Of a DNA stretch of 64,000 bases, positions 10,850 to 24,400 are shown in pieces (the stretch's first letter is position 1; the number at the start of each line of letters is the position of its first letter). Both the position numbers and the translations under genes were made by a program. The notes under the pieces were generated by a model. That model did no database searches and was not told the DNA's origin. It saw only the letters and a list, made by a program, of their open reading frames with translations. The DNA is from Phoronis australis (Eukaryota; Phoronida; Phoronidae), in the NCBI GenBank assembly GCA_002633005.1, contig NMRA01000055.1, positions 641,856-705,855 of the forward strand. Reading direction: 5' to 3'.

Positions 10850-11165
10850 TCATGAAACTAAAATTCACATATTAAGAAATATGGAACACCGTTTTTGATA
10901 TTTTATCTCGAATATTTAATCAAACGAAATTTACCCAGCTCTTGATACCATTGTTTTCCTGTGAATGGACATTTCCTTGTCATTAAATTTTACTATGAAC
11001 ACCTGGCACCTGACCCAATTAACTTAACAGGTATGCATACAACCAAAAATCAAATTCTGCTGCCTTTCAACCAATATATACTGTTACTGACTGTCAAAAT
11101 TTACAGCTTTGAAGATACATGTATTTGGCATGGATAAGGCCCGTCCTACATAACCATAAAGGCAA
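10850..11165 (+). mobile_element. Family A inverted-repeat element, partial copy
   Basis: It shares long stretches with 17545-18055, 22255-22720 and 37690-38150, including CACCTGACCCAATTAAC-like and AATCAAATT blocks. It ends GGCCCGTCCTACATAA, the inverse of the TTATGTAGGACC start seen in other copies. It has no coding capacity. Confidence 0.6.
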
Positions 11166-11169
11166 ATGT

Positions 11170-12111
11170 CATAAACACAACGTTTTTTGATAATTATACT
11201 TTTCAATTACCCATCTTGAACTAAAAACAACACTGACTGTGGGGACAACTGGACGCTTCACTCATCCTACTAATTTAAAGTTGTACCTTGGTTTTACTCA
11301 AATGTTTCACATATAGGTAATAGCTGATCATAGGGGTCTCGCATTTTCTGAACCAATTTTCTCCACCAAATAAGGGGCATTAAATTGGTTCACAAAATCC
11401 AGGACCCCTGTAAGTGACTATTGCCATATAAGTACACAAAACTAACAATCCATAAATACACTCAACTTCACCTATAAGAAATGCCAGATGCAGAATCTAG
11501 TTCTAAATAATGACAAGAAATTGACAGTTCTCTGATCAAGGAGAGACAGAATCTAACAGGAACCAATTACACGTGGGAGGTGATAATTACCCTTCTGAAT
11601 GTCAGACTAATTTCAAACTTACATAAGCCTTAGTCACGGAGAGACAAAATTGGCACCAGGAATAGGCTGAACTTCTAAGAGCCAATTAGTGATTAGTTGG
11701 CATAAATTTAAAAGCAGAAATTCATCCAAGTCTCTATCACGCTAATTACATGTGCAGGCCATTATTTTAATGCCATATGCAGCGCCACCACAATTTAGTA
11801 CTTTTTGGATGGTGTGGTACGGTGGAACCTTTTTAATGGTTAGCGAGTTTGCCCGTCTGCACTTCTACACGATATATCCCATGGATGTAGTGGTCAGGAG
11901 TTCAGATTGCTTGTATGTCGCGCTTCGCCACCTCAAACTTGGTTCATTGCCATTTGATGTCCGGTGTCTTTCTCATGAGAAGTGACTTAAGACGGAAATC
12001 TGGTCTGACGGTCCCACTTCAAAGTAGTCAAACAAATGTTTAGTCTGATGCAATTGGGAGCACATTACTGCATAAAAATAAATTGCACATAAATTACAAT
12101 GTTTATTGAGA
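11170..12111. other. Non-coding DNA downstream of TRAPPC12
   Basis: The frame at 11752-11985 lacks any recognised domain. Nothing else is supported. Confidence 0.4.
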
Positions 12112-12117
12112 CATATA
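12112..12117 (-). terminator. Candidate TRAPPC12 polyadenylation signal
   Basis: The plus-strand TTTATT is AATAAA on the gene strand, 329 bases past the stop codon. Confidence 0.4.
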
Positions 12118-12337
12118 TACACATGGCCATAGGCCCCAAGTATATCCCCAGTAAGTAACGGTTATTCTTATCTAAAGTGAGTTTCAATTATTTTTTAAGA
12201 AAGAGTTATGTGGAGCATAAGACCAAATCTCTGTCTTAAGTCTTAAGTAATCTTCATGAAATAGACCCCCGTGCTTCCAATGACACCAGAATGCAATGCA
12301 ACACAGTGAATAAAATATCTAGCTCTTTAGTAAGATA

Positions 12338-12482
12338 AATGGTGTAATTGTCTTTTCAAAACCTCCTTAGGGCGTCTTTAACCAAGCCACAGGGATGTTC
12401 TATCTGCAGTATGGTAAATGATGTAATTATCTGTTCAAAACTTTCCTAGGCCATCTTTAAACAAGCTACATTGAAGTTATCT
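12338..12482 (-). repeat. Tandem duplication of the TRAPPC12 stop-codon region
   Basis: Two diverged copies lie 79 bp apart. One spans the last codons and the TAG stop (12446-12448). The other, at about 12338-12400, carries a matching TAA at 12367-12369. The shared segment covers about ten C-terminal codons and the start of the 3' UTR. Confidence 0.65.
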
Positions 12483-15400
12483 CCCTTGTATTTGCTGACA
12501 AGGTCCAATAACGTCTGCTTCTTATGCATGGCTCTTGATGACTCGAGTTCGTATAGAGTGCTAAGATTAAATAGCACACCCTCCTGCAGGTATTTTTGGG
12601 GGTTGCGGTGAACTAGCGTCTCGAGGGACATCAACGCCTCGTTCAGTCGTCCCATGTAGAGGGAGCACACCGCCATATTGTTGATTGCCTGAAATGGAAA
12701 AATATAAACATTTGCTGACGCTTGCTCAAACTTTGACTTCACATCAGTGAAAGTACTTGCTTGCAGAAATAAGTGTCCCAGGGCTTGATTTGGCAACCTG
12801 CAGCTTGCTGATGCGATCTCAAATTAAGTTTCAATGGGCTGGTAGAAATTCCATGTCTGCCATGAAGTAATGGAAATTTCATGAGTTGCAACCAAGTCAG
12901 CATAAGTCAGACAAATAAGAGTTCAGAATATGTGGGGAGTGGCAAGAGTTGAACAGAATATCAGTATTGACTGCAAACGACAGTTTATAACCATATACCA
13001 TTGGCAACCAGGCTTCGTCAGGATTCTCATGCTGGCGCATGTGGGGGCTTCCTTGTTCTAGCAAGCTCAGCTGCCACTTGGAGACCACGTAATTCTGCCA
13101 AGTCGCATTTATTGAGTTGGTGTTATGCTCGGCATCGAGTCATATCTCTCTCCACTTTGAGACGATCACATTTGGGGTCGAAATTTAAACAAAAATTGAA
13201 TTTTCTTAATTTCGGAGCTTCAGCAATTTTCACGTTCATGATATTTCTCAAATATCAGACACTGCATCTGTCTGAGATTGACTTCGCATAAAATTTTTCA
13301 AAACGGCTGCTAATGACATAACGTTGTCACGTGACCCCATAGTGTGTTACATCAAAATCTATGCTGCTTGGTCGTTGACTATAATTCTTCAATTTGGGAT
13401 AGACAATATTACTCGATTAATTTTCTAAAATTCGGTACAAGTTCTGACCTTAAAGCAAAAATTGTTCACTGTCCCTAACTGTTGAATTTTTTACGGTAAT
13501 TTGAAAGATCCTGTAACGTGAAAAACAACTTCATTCCACAAACACTATTAACACCCAATTACCAACCGTCCCTAAGAATAACTGCGCTAGGCACTAATTA
13601 AACCATCATTGTCACGCATGGCTCAGGAAGCTAACCCTACACCAGAGATGTGAGATACATGCATGCATTTCTTGTAATGCAAGGTGATATCCTGCGAAGA
13701 CTTATCAAGTTATCACACCAAACATGCGTGACAGTACATTGACGATCACACCCTGATAACATCAGGCAATGAACACAATGGTTAGGCAAAATTACTTGCT
13801 TTAACATGGCTCCCATTTGACTGATGAAAAATGCATATGGGTAAAAGCTCACGAAAACTCATTTTTAATTTTACAGTACAAAGAACCCCCTCTCCTCCAT
13901 TTTTCAAGTCATATCGCGATACCGTTGGCAAAGTGATTAGCAAAAATTGTTATACGTCTACTTTTTGCCAAAAAATAACTTGTGGGAAATAGTAATTACA
14001 TTCTCAAAAAAAATCTCAAAGACATGGAAAATGAGAGAAGGCAGCGCAGCCTAGTGAGATAAGTGAAAACTTCCTTTACTCAAGCTCATGGGTTTGAGTT
14101 CCACTGGGGCACACTGCCAGACCCTTGAGTCAGGTATCTAGCTCCTCAACTCAATTACCTTGCTCCTCAGCTCGATGTTAACAATATATTTAATCAAATA
14201 TCAAAATGGCTTCAGCTAATCAGTACAATGGGCCCTTCTGAGTAGCCTTTGCACATCTGATACAATCTGCACCAGACCACCTGCAATTGTTTTTTATAAA
14301 ATGGAAAATGAGCTTAATGCTATTGACAGCCACTCCATCTGGTGGAGAAAGTACTGATTGCAGCAGATGAAACAAAAATAGTTTATGTTGAGCATACGTC
14401 CAGTGACTAACTGCGTGCCATGTGTTTGCTAAGCTCAGATTCCAGACATAAAAAGAAGAGTAGATAGGTAAAAAAATTGCTTATTGTGACGTCACAATGG
14501 ATGCAAACATGAAGTGAAACCTCTGGAAAAATGAGCACGACATGTATGGGTGACGGATCAATATTTTACTCAAAACCAAAATCCTTCACAAGTTTTTATG
14601 TCCCCTGACCTAACCCCAACATACACATCAGTGAGCTTTGGAAAACAAAGTGAAATTTTGCAGAGAAAAATTAAATCGTTAAAAGCAATGTCATGGAAAA
14701 ACCAATGTTAGAAGAAAGATGAATAAACGGCAAGTAAAGAGTTTAATGGTTGGTTATGTAGGAACCTAGAAAAATATCCAAAATTGGCAAACTTTAGAAA
14801 ATCATATCTCAGAAATGGCCGATTTGTTTCATATGAAACTTTCAGATACTACACTTCAAGCATTGTTCTCCAAAACAGTATTATTATTGTTTTTAAAATG
14901 ATCTGCTTTTACAAAAGGGGCTGTTGAAACCACAGACTAACACTACATGGACCGCCAAGTCTGTATTTTTTCAATGGACGAAATTTGTGATCTTACGCCG
15001 TGATGTTGCTATTCACTAGAGACACCTCGCAGACATAGCATGCTTTACTTCTGGCAAGTACGTCGTCTGCTACACTGGACAGTAAAGTAGATGCGAGAAT
15101 TTCCTCATCCCAATACACTAACCGGAAGCGGAGTTTGCTATGTTTAGAGGGGGGCGCTTCCTCTAGGATATTTTGCAAGGAAATGTCAGAGCTGCGAATC
15201 TGTTGTCTATAATCTATTTTGAAACACAGGACAATACATCATCATACACTCATCATTTTGTGCTTCATTTTATGGTTAATTATATTTTATTTCACTATTT
15301 GCATTAACTATTTCTCCAACAAAGACGAAATGTCCCATAGTTTCTGTGTTTACTAATTGTTGTTCAACTGGTGTTGAACTGTTAAACAAAAAACAAATAC

Positions 15401-18400
15401 TCATAACCCTCTTTATGAACGTATGGCAAAATTACGTTTGCAATAAGCTAATGGCCAAGATTGGGCAACTATGAAACATGCCTAGTGATGTCCAGGTCAC
15501 AGCTTTAAATCATACATGATGGACGGCCTATGGCAGAACGCAACAATGAAGTGGTTTGTTATACGGGCGGCTCTAAACTGGAAAATGGCCATACAGGTGC
15601 TGGAGTCTATTTTCCAAGCCTCCCTGTTGCAGATGCAGAAAACTGGATATCGCTAGGCAATCTTGCCACGGTGTTTCACGCTGAGACCACTGCAATTAAT
15701 AGAGCTGCTCAACTGGCACAACAATATAACACTGAGCTTGGCAATTGGCCAATTACCATCTTTTCAGATAGCCAGGCAGCAATAAAAGCCCTAAAGAAAC
15801 CAAGGGTTAACTCTTGTTGTGTTTATGCTTGTATTAATGAGCTTAACAAGCTTGCAATTGAAAGAATCGTCAATATACACTGGGAAAGGGCCCATGTGGG
15901 AATTGATGGCAATGTAAATGCAGACAGACTAGCAAAGATAGGAGCCAGCGTTCTGCATTTTGTGCCTGAGCCTGCTATCCCGGTATATTACGGATGCTGC
16001 AAGATGAGTATACGCAACTGGGTACATACCCAGTCAGCAGCCCAGTGGGCATCACTTAACTCCTGCAGAGAGACCAAGGAGAATTTCCCCAACGTGATCA
16101 AACCAAAAGGTTCAAAAAACCTTCTGAGTCTAGATAGACTGGGCATAAGACATGTACGTCATTCAAATTTTGACGGGCCACTGTAACCTAGCCCGACACA
16201 GACACATTACTGGGCATATGGGGAGCTCTGTGTGTCCTGAGTGTGGTACTGACGTAGAATCTCCTAAACACCTGGTAGAGTCTTGCCAAGCTTTTTATAG
16301 GCTAAGGAGCAACCTACTGGATGGCACTGTTACATGCCTACAACATATAGTGCATGGCAACAAATGCAAACATCTGTCCGCTTTCTTAAAAGAGACAGGC
16401 AGACTTGAAAACTCCCTTCACGAAGAACCATAATGGGCTCTCATGCTTTTAGCTCAGGTGTTTGATGCAATGGGCCCAACCATGAGGCCTGCACACATTT
16501 GATGCACCGCAAATGACATCAGGCCACCTGCACTGTTTTTTTATGAACATATGGTAAAATTACACCAATTTCAAAAAAACTGATTGCCAGAACTGCCCAC
16601 AATCATTTGAAAATTTTCAAAAAAATTGTCTGATGTTGCTAAACTACAGAGCCAGAAAATAATGAGGCATTATTTTAGTGTAACTTATCACGTCTTGAAA
16701 AATTGAATCATATGCCACATTGCCTTACTTTGACGAGAGCTTTTAAGAAATCATGAAAGGTGTCAACTTACCACAGCATTCTCAGGGTCAAGATCAACTG
16801 CATCTTTGAAGTTCTGCCTCGCTTCCTCAAAATTATCAAGTCCCATTGACAGGAAACCCCTACAATTTGTCTTATCAACTATACGACGAAACCAACAAAA
16901 ACAAACATAACAATTTCGAAAACCTTTTTAAGTCTGGTCAGCACGCCACCTGTGGTCACATGAATATAAGTCTGAAAAGATTTCTTCCCCAACCAGGACT
17001 CAAACCCGGGATCTTCTGCTAACCCTACTGATGTTCTAGTCCACGGAGCCATCGGCACTACTGGACGAATACAGATATCCAATCAGAAGGTACAGTATTT
17101 GAGTCCCGGTTGGGGTAGAATTCTTTTCAGACTTACATAAGGTCACATGTGGCTAACAGGTGGCGTGCTGACCAGATTTAAAAATTTTTGAGATATACAT
17201 TTCCACGTCAGTTTAAGAATTTCGTATTTATAAACAAAAAAATTAATAATTATATACAGTAAAACAAGCATAGGTTGAATTTGACACGACCGAGAGATTT
17301 TATCCAGATAATGTGAAATTTGAACCTGAAAGGCCAAGTGTACTGTGGAAACTTCGTTCGAGTTTAGTAAAATAAAAGTTGCCCACGTCCGATTCATGCG
17401 AGTTAAACTTTAGTTCACTTCCTGAGTGTAAAATGAACACAATGAATGACGAAATATGTAAACTATTCGACTTTTTATGACCAAGTCTAAAAATTATTAT
17501 TCTACCCAATAACTGATGTTTCCTGGTTGATGAAACTTTTTAAACGTTATGTAGGACCTTAGAGAAATGGCTAAATTTGGCTACCTTCGGATCATCATTT
17601 CTCAGAATTGGCCGATCGAATTAATGTGTAGCTTCCACATACTATACTAAAGACATTGTTTTCAAAAACACTCTGTAATATGGATTGTTTTTAAAATGTT
17701 CCAATTTTATATGAGGGACTATAAAAATTGGGCTTTTGAAAAAAATCAAAAGTTGTATAAAACGAAAACGAAATAATACTTTAGAAAATTTTAACAAGGT
17801 TATCGAGATTTTATAAATCGACATTTATCAAACGAAACTTGGTCGTGTTTTTCATTCTTCGTCTGGCTATAAATGGACGTTTTTTTCTCACTAAATTTTG
17901 CCAAAAAGACATGGTCATGCGACCCAAGTGGTTGCAGTTTGGCATGAAGTAAAAAATCAAATTCTTTGTGATCTCTCTGCTTTCAGAAAACGCATACTGT
18001 TACTGAGTTCTGTTTAGAAATTTGGCTTAACGCACAGTTGTCGAGTGACAAGGGCTCGCATGCCCTTAAAATAAAGTAGCGTTTTTAAGACATGCTCACT
18101 TGTTAATTAAGCTATTGCACTTGTCTTCGGTTCTAGCGCTGTCCACTAATTTGTCAGAAGATGCAAAACATGTTGTCGATGTTGAAACATCACCTATCTG
18201 AAAGGAAAAAACAGCCAATTAGTGGTGGAACACATGACGTCAATGAAAAATTAGGAACTATATATAAGTATAATTACCGTGGCTAATTCTTCAAATTTTT
18301 TCTCACAAAAGTGAAAAACAAATATACTTTTGTAATAAACAAAGAATGATTGCACTGCTTACAAAAGAGTTTAAAGCCATCTGTTGGCCACATCACGGGG

Positions 18401-21400
18401 TTGTTTTATGACAGCTGTACATTCATCAACTTTTCTTTAAAATGAGAGTAATGTTTCCCAACGCTTTACTTTTTTGAGAAATTTGAAGAGAAAAACTACA
18501 CTTGCCATACTGTGTTGCAAACAGGGAAAGAATTATGATAAAAAGAGTGAAATATTACTTGCACATTTGAGAAAAATAAATTCCATTAAAAAAAACCCTT
18601 AAAGCATCACACCGCGTGACTACGAACAGTTTGTTTTACAAATGAATAAACGGGTTAAGGAATTGAATTTATGCTTCGTGCTTGTGAATGGCACTCAAGA
18701 ATGGCATCAAGGGTATATCACGTGCCTCCTTTAGAGACTGAAAGATGTTGAACACCAATAAGTGTAAAATTATAACATTCAGATGGTAGATACAACAGTT
18801 AACATCATTCTAGTATGTGCTACCAACAGTCAACACAGTGTTGAAGCTGCAACGGTCCAAATTCAACAGGTGGCGTCTTTGACATCGTAAATCACTAAAT
18901 ATGGGTTTCTAGCCTTTATAACTCGAAAAACATTTGGTGCTGAAAAGGTTTTAACCAACCTGCAAATAGACCCTCCCCATGGCACTCCACAGAGCTGCTG
19001 CGTTAGGTTTGTCCTTGATAATCAACTGGTGAAGTACCTCCACAGCCAGGTGGTAGTCCTGGAGACAGACAGACCGTACAACTAACGGCAATTAGTATTG
19101 ATAACTACGAGCAATTCTCTCGTTTTGCAACAAAATAATTGCCAAAATGGTAACAAAGGCCAATTACTTTGCCACAACTAGAGAAAAGCAAAATGCTGTT
19201 TTAGGACATCTTACCTACAAAGTACAAACTCTGCAAGCAAAACTAAAATTTTCCTTTATTAAAATCTTTATTTTTGTGCAGAACTTTAATTGAAAAAATA
19301 GAATTTCACATGTCGACTACATGCTTTAGTGCCCCACAAAACTACAATGCTACCATACAAACAACTAGTGAAAGAATGCATAATCAGCCTTACTGTGCAT
19401 ATTCACAAAAAAATGAATTTCCCAGACGAAAAGTTAATTTCCAGGCATCTGCAGAACCAGATTTTGGATACATCCAGTGAAAATTCTTCAGTTTGGGACA
19501 GGGGCAATTTAATTTTGACAAATTTCTCAACAAAACTGATTTTTCAGGAAAATTTACATTCATTTGTTTTATGTGGCCTAGCTATTCCCAAACAACATTT
19601 GGTAAAATTTTGAGCATTTTGCTACAAAGTAGCAAGCCTCTGAAAAATAGAAATATTTAGAGAAGTTATTTTTGTCCCAAACTGAAGATTTTTTTACCGC
19701 ATTTCTACGAATTACCGAAACTTTGCATAAACGGTGGACAAAACTAATGGTCGAAATGTCCCTTTTTCAATTTTCATAGGATTCCAAAATGTTGTAAATT
19801 TCAACAGTTTTTAAAGACAATGCCTCATGGCAACTAAGTTCAAAGGAAGCCTTCTTTTGAACTATTAGATGTGTTGGTGACCACGATAGTCCCAACAATA
19901 CCTGAACACTGGCAACATCTGAAAACACCATTTAATCACTCAAACTTATGCGCGTGAAATGACGTGTTAAGCAGCCTTTTGGCACTATATTGCGACACTG
20001 TGAGAACAAAAGGCCAAACAAACTTAAACTGAATGTCAGTCTGAATAGAACTGCATACTAGGCTTCTCCTGGCGACTTAGACCATTAGGGTCTGGGCTAT
20101 ACAGAATCCATAAGAGGTACTAAAACAATAATCTTCTCAGCCAAGACCATAAACCCTTTGTTAAGCTGTCCAACTGGGAAAGTTGCATGGCTAAGAGCAA
20201 CCTTCACAAAGAATTACTTTCACTGACCTTGCATATGAATTTCAAAAGGCTTATTGTGTCATGGTTTAAAATTCTAAGCCACTATGGGGACTAGTTACCC
20301 CCCAAGCCCAAAATGGATGTATATCAGTCAATAAACCTAACAGACATTCATTACATGATGTGTGCTATGTAAAACATTTACATGCAAAAACGTACTCATC
20401 AGCCAACCGGACTTACTTTTAAAAACAGGAGACAGTTCACCACTGAATAGAGAACTTGAATCTCTCTTTTTTCCCACAATTCCCTAGACACTATAAAACA
20501 GGAAACCATTAGTACATTTCAAAACATGTCATTTCATCAAGTATCATGTTAAGGAACTAGTTCTGTTGCATTGCAATGGTAACATGTTGAAACAACCAAA
20601 AACCTCCCCGTTGGTTTCAACTGCAGACGACAGTGGTTTCAAATCGAGGCTAAATCCAGATATCAGTCTAGTCCATTGAAAAACATTCCCACACTCTTTT
20701 GTCTGGCATCACGAACCACAGGCCAATTATCTACCATGGTTCAAAGAGTCCCTAAAACCATCCATAAACAGAGAACCGAAACCTAACCCCTTTATTTTGG
20801 CTCATTTTTATCATATTTCTTCCGGAAAAGTGATCCTAACACAACTTTTTACAACAAATTCAATACCAGAAGCTAAACAGTTAGGAAAAAAACAGGTCAT
20901 ACGGTGCTGAGCCATGATATATCAATTTAGTTCAACCAGAGTGGTTCACTAGCTTGAAGCCATTGCCAATGCAGCTCTAGTTGCTCTGCTCCATTCAAAA
21001 GGTTCTTAGATCAGATTTCCTGATAAACCGGCATCTGGACAACAGCAGGACTTGTACAAATCGAGAGATGAAGTACAAGGTGTTGTGATATAGGCCTAGT
21101 TTCTAATTAACATTTTCTCCGTTTGCTGTGGGAAATAAGTGAAAACAAGTCCTGTTAAGTTATTAGCTTACATTGTCGACTTTCCGCTGACAGCTCAATT
21201 AGACTTCCATCTTCAGCAAAACCACTAGACAAATTGCCGATTACCTAGCAAATCAGAAAATAACCACTTTATGAAAAGTTTCGAAGTTGGGATTTTCGAT
21301 AGCTGAATTCTCACGCTTAAACCCCACCGAAAATTGTTCCCGAACCTAGAAATCACTTCTAGAGTGAGTGAACAATTCCATAAACTAATCTGAAAGTCAC

Positions 21401-24400
21401 AGAACATTTAAAGGGAACAGAATTTGCAAGATTTCTGATCGTGAAAACTTAAGACTCTGTAACAATAACAATGACATCTACGAAAAACATGATTTAACAG
21501 ACGAGAAAAAACACGGTCACAAGATTACAAATGGTTGCCAATGGGCAAGCAAAATGTTTCTGTAGCCAGCAAGGGTATTAAAAATACGTGCTTACTGGAG
21601 TTCAAACTAGAATTCAATGATGTTTAATTCAGTTTTATTGATCCTTGGTTATGAAAGTAGGCAGTTACCTTAAGATAGAAATGTTTTCAAAAAGTAAACA
21701 AAAAACCTCGTGACCAGTGGACCCGTGGCTTGAGTCAGGAATTCCATCTTAGGCTCTACACTACTATCTCATCTCAGCAAAAGTACAGCGTGTCAGTTCT
21801 TGAGATAATTTTCATACATTATCTCTAAACCAAGACGTGCTAAAGTTACATAGTAAAATCTTTATTCAGTAACTGTGAAGTGGATTAAGTCATAACTTCC
21901 GACTTAAACTTTAAGTCACATTTTACGGAGCAGACACCAAGACTTAAAATAAACGGAAAAACTTGTTACCTTGGTAACAACGGCATGCAGGTAATAGAGA
22001 CGGTCCAGAGACTCCGTGGCTTTGGCAAGGTGTGACGGAAGTTCGGCGTGTATCAGTCGCATACAGAACGGCACCATACTACCTGAGAATGGAGTGAGGT
22101 GACCCTTGTAGATCACATAATGAATACAGAAAAATCTCACCAATTTCGCACAAAAATAATTGCCAAAGTTGATCTTCTTTCATTTCCCAAAGGTTTCTAA
22201 CATTGCAGTGAATAGCCACAATTTTTCAGAATCATTGCCAGAGGTTCGGGAACAGTAAGTAACATCATATCTCAAAAATGGCTGATCACATTCATTAAAC
22301 TTTCAGATAAAATATGCTTTGCTGTTCTGCAAAATGCTGCTAGGAATTGTTCTTAGAATGTTTCACTAAATTTGTGCCACAGGCAATCAAAAAATTACAA
22401 TCTGTTCACAAAAACTCAAAAGTTGCATAAGACACAAACAAAATGATAATTCAAAAAACTGAAATTACAGTCTTTTGAGATTTCACCTCAAACATTTATA
22501 TCAAATGAAATTTGGCCATGCTATTGACATTGTTACTTTGCTATGAAATTCTTATTTATTAGCTGAATTTTATCAATAAGACATGTTCATGTGACCCAAT
22601 TAACGACAGGTTGGTAAAAAGTACAAAATCAAATTATACAGAAAAAAAATCTGTAATGCTTTGTGGATATTTGCCTAAATTCATACACTTGTGGACAAGG
22701 CCCAACATGACCAAGACTGCTTACTGAAATATGTCCTCCGACAAATCAGTGGGGTAATTAGAAATCACCATAATGCCTTACTTTACAGTGGCCCTTGTAA
22801 TTCCCCACAATCAATATCAATTGGATTCTGTGATGACAGATAATGGATTTACAACTGTCTGGAAAATTGCAGGAACTCCTCTTCTACAGATGCAAATGAG
22901 TTTCCTAGTTGACATCTGATCCGCTGTCAATTAGTAGCATAGTCGTTATTGACTGTCAACAAAAGTATTTCTAATTAGCAGTGCCTTTATGCAAGCGTTC
23001 CACTCAAAACTCAGGTAATATGCTTAATTCACTTTTCACTAAAACCGCTGTCAGAAATTGTATTTAACATGTTCCATTTTTGCACGAGGCACTACCAAAA
23101 ATAGCCATTATTATATGATTTTTGTGAAAAAAAATTTAAAGTTGAATAAAATGAAAACAAAAAGAGGATTTAAAAAACAGTAACTGGGTTTTTGAGCTTC
23201 TTTCTTGAACATTGATATCATACAAAATTTGGTAATTTATCTTGATGTTTTGCTATGAATGTACCAGTCACTTTTTTTGATAAATTATACTAAATTAGCA
23301 TGATCACATGACCTTAGCTATGCCAGACTGGAACATCGGTCATCAAATTCTACAGAATTTCTGCTTTCAGTACGGTTTTGCCGCGTTACTTTGAAGATAT
23401 TTGGTTAAATGCATATACTTGTCCATGAGATCTTACATATTTTTATTAAGCACACATGTGATCATTCCCACTGAACAACTGCAGGACCAAAATGTGTGTG
23501 AAATGCAAATGACTTCAATACAGGCTGAATACCTTTGCGGCCCGGGTACAGCTCAGGGTAGAATTCGTAGTAAAGATCTGGCCGGTCAAAGTTCCCAAAG
23601 GCAGCGCACTCAGATTCTGCGAGACCGTACTGTCGTACCTTAGCCAACAACGCAATGCGTACGAACCATATCTGAAACAAAACCCACAACACATATTAAT
23701 TACTTACTCACCAGCGAGAGAAAAGTATGTCTACGTTGGTCAATTATGAACAATTAATTATTGAAGGGGTCTAAGGGTACGTGAGATATACAGAGGGGGA
23801 CCTGGGAGGATATTTCAGGCAGCAAGATCATCAAAACAATTTTTAATTAATGAATGTTAAAATTCTTCAATTTGGAAAAAAATCACAAATTCAAGACACA
23901 ATATGGTGGACAAGAGGAATTTTATTTTCTCAATTTGCCATAAAAGACAGACAGAACTAAATTAAATCAATACATTTTCATGTACAAGTTCTGTAACAAA
24001 GCTACCACCAAACATTGTTTTGAAAAAATGTGGTTACCATAATAATGTCAGAAACCCACAAAAAATGAAAAAAGCAATCTTGGCAATTATTTTTTCCTGA
24101 AATTGGTGAGATTTTACCGCATCATTTTTATTTTTATTACTACACTGGTAAAAAGTGTTTTGATCATTTAATCTTTTGAGGACATTCCAAATTATCATCA
24201 TTTTCATAAGCGTACAAAACGAATACTTTTGCCGTACCCATCCCTCCAAAAATGGACATTTTGTATGACAATAACTATTATTCTTTAATATTCAATACTG
24301 GTGTTTGTCTATAAACTGACTTCAAATAAAAAGCATATTTTTGATAAACTATCCAATGCATGTATTTGTGAGGAAACAAAGCAAACAAGAGCAACAAAGG

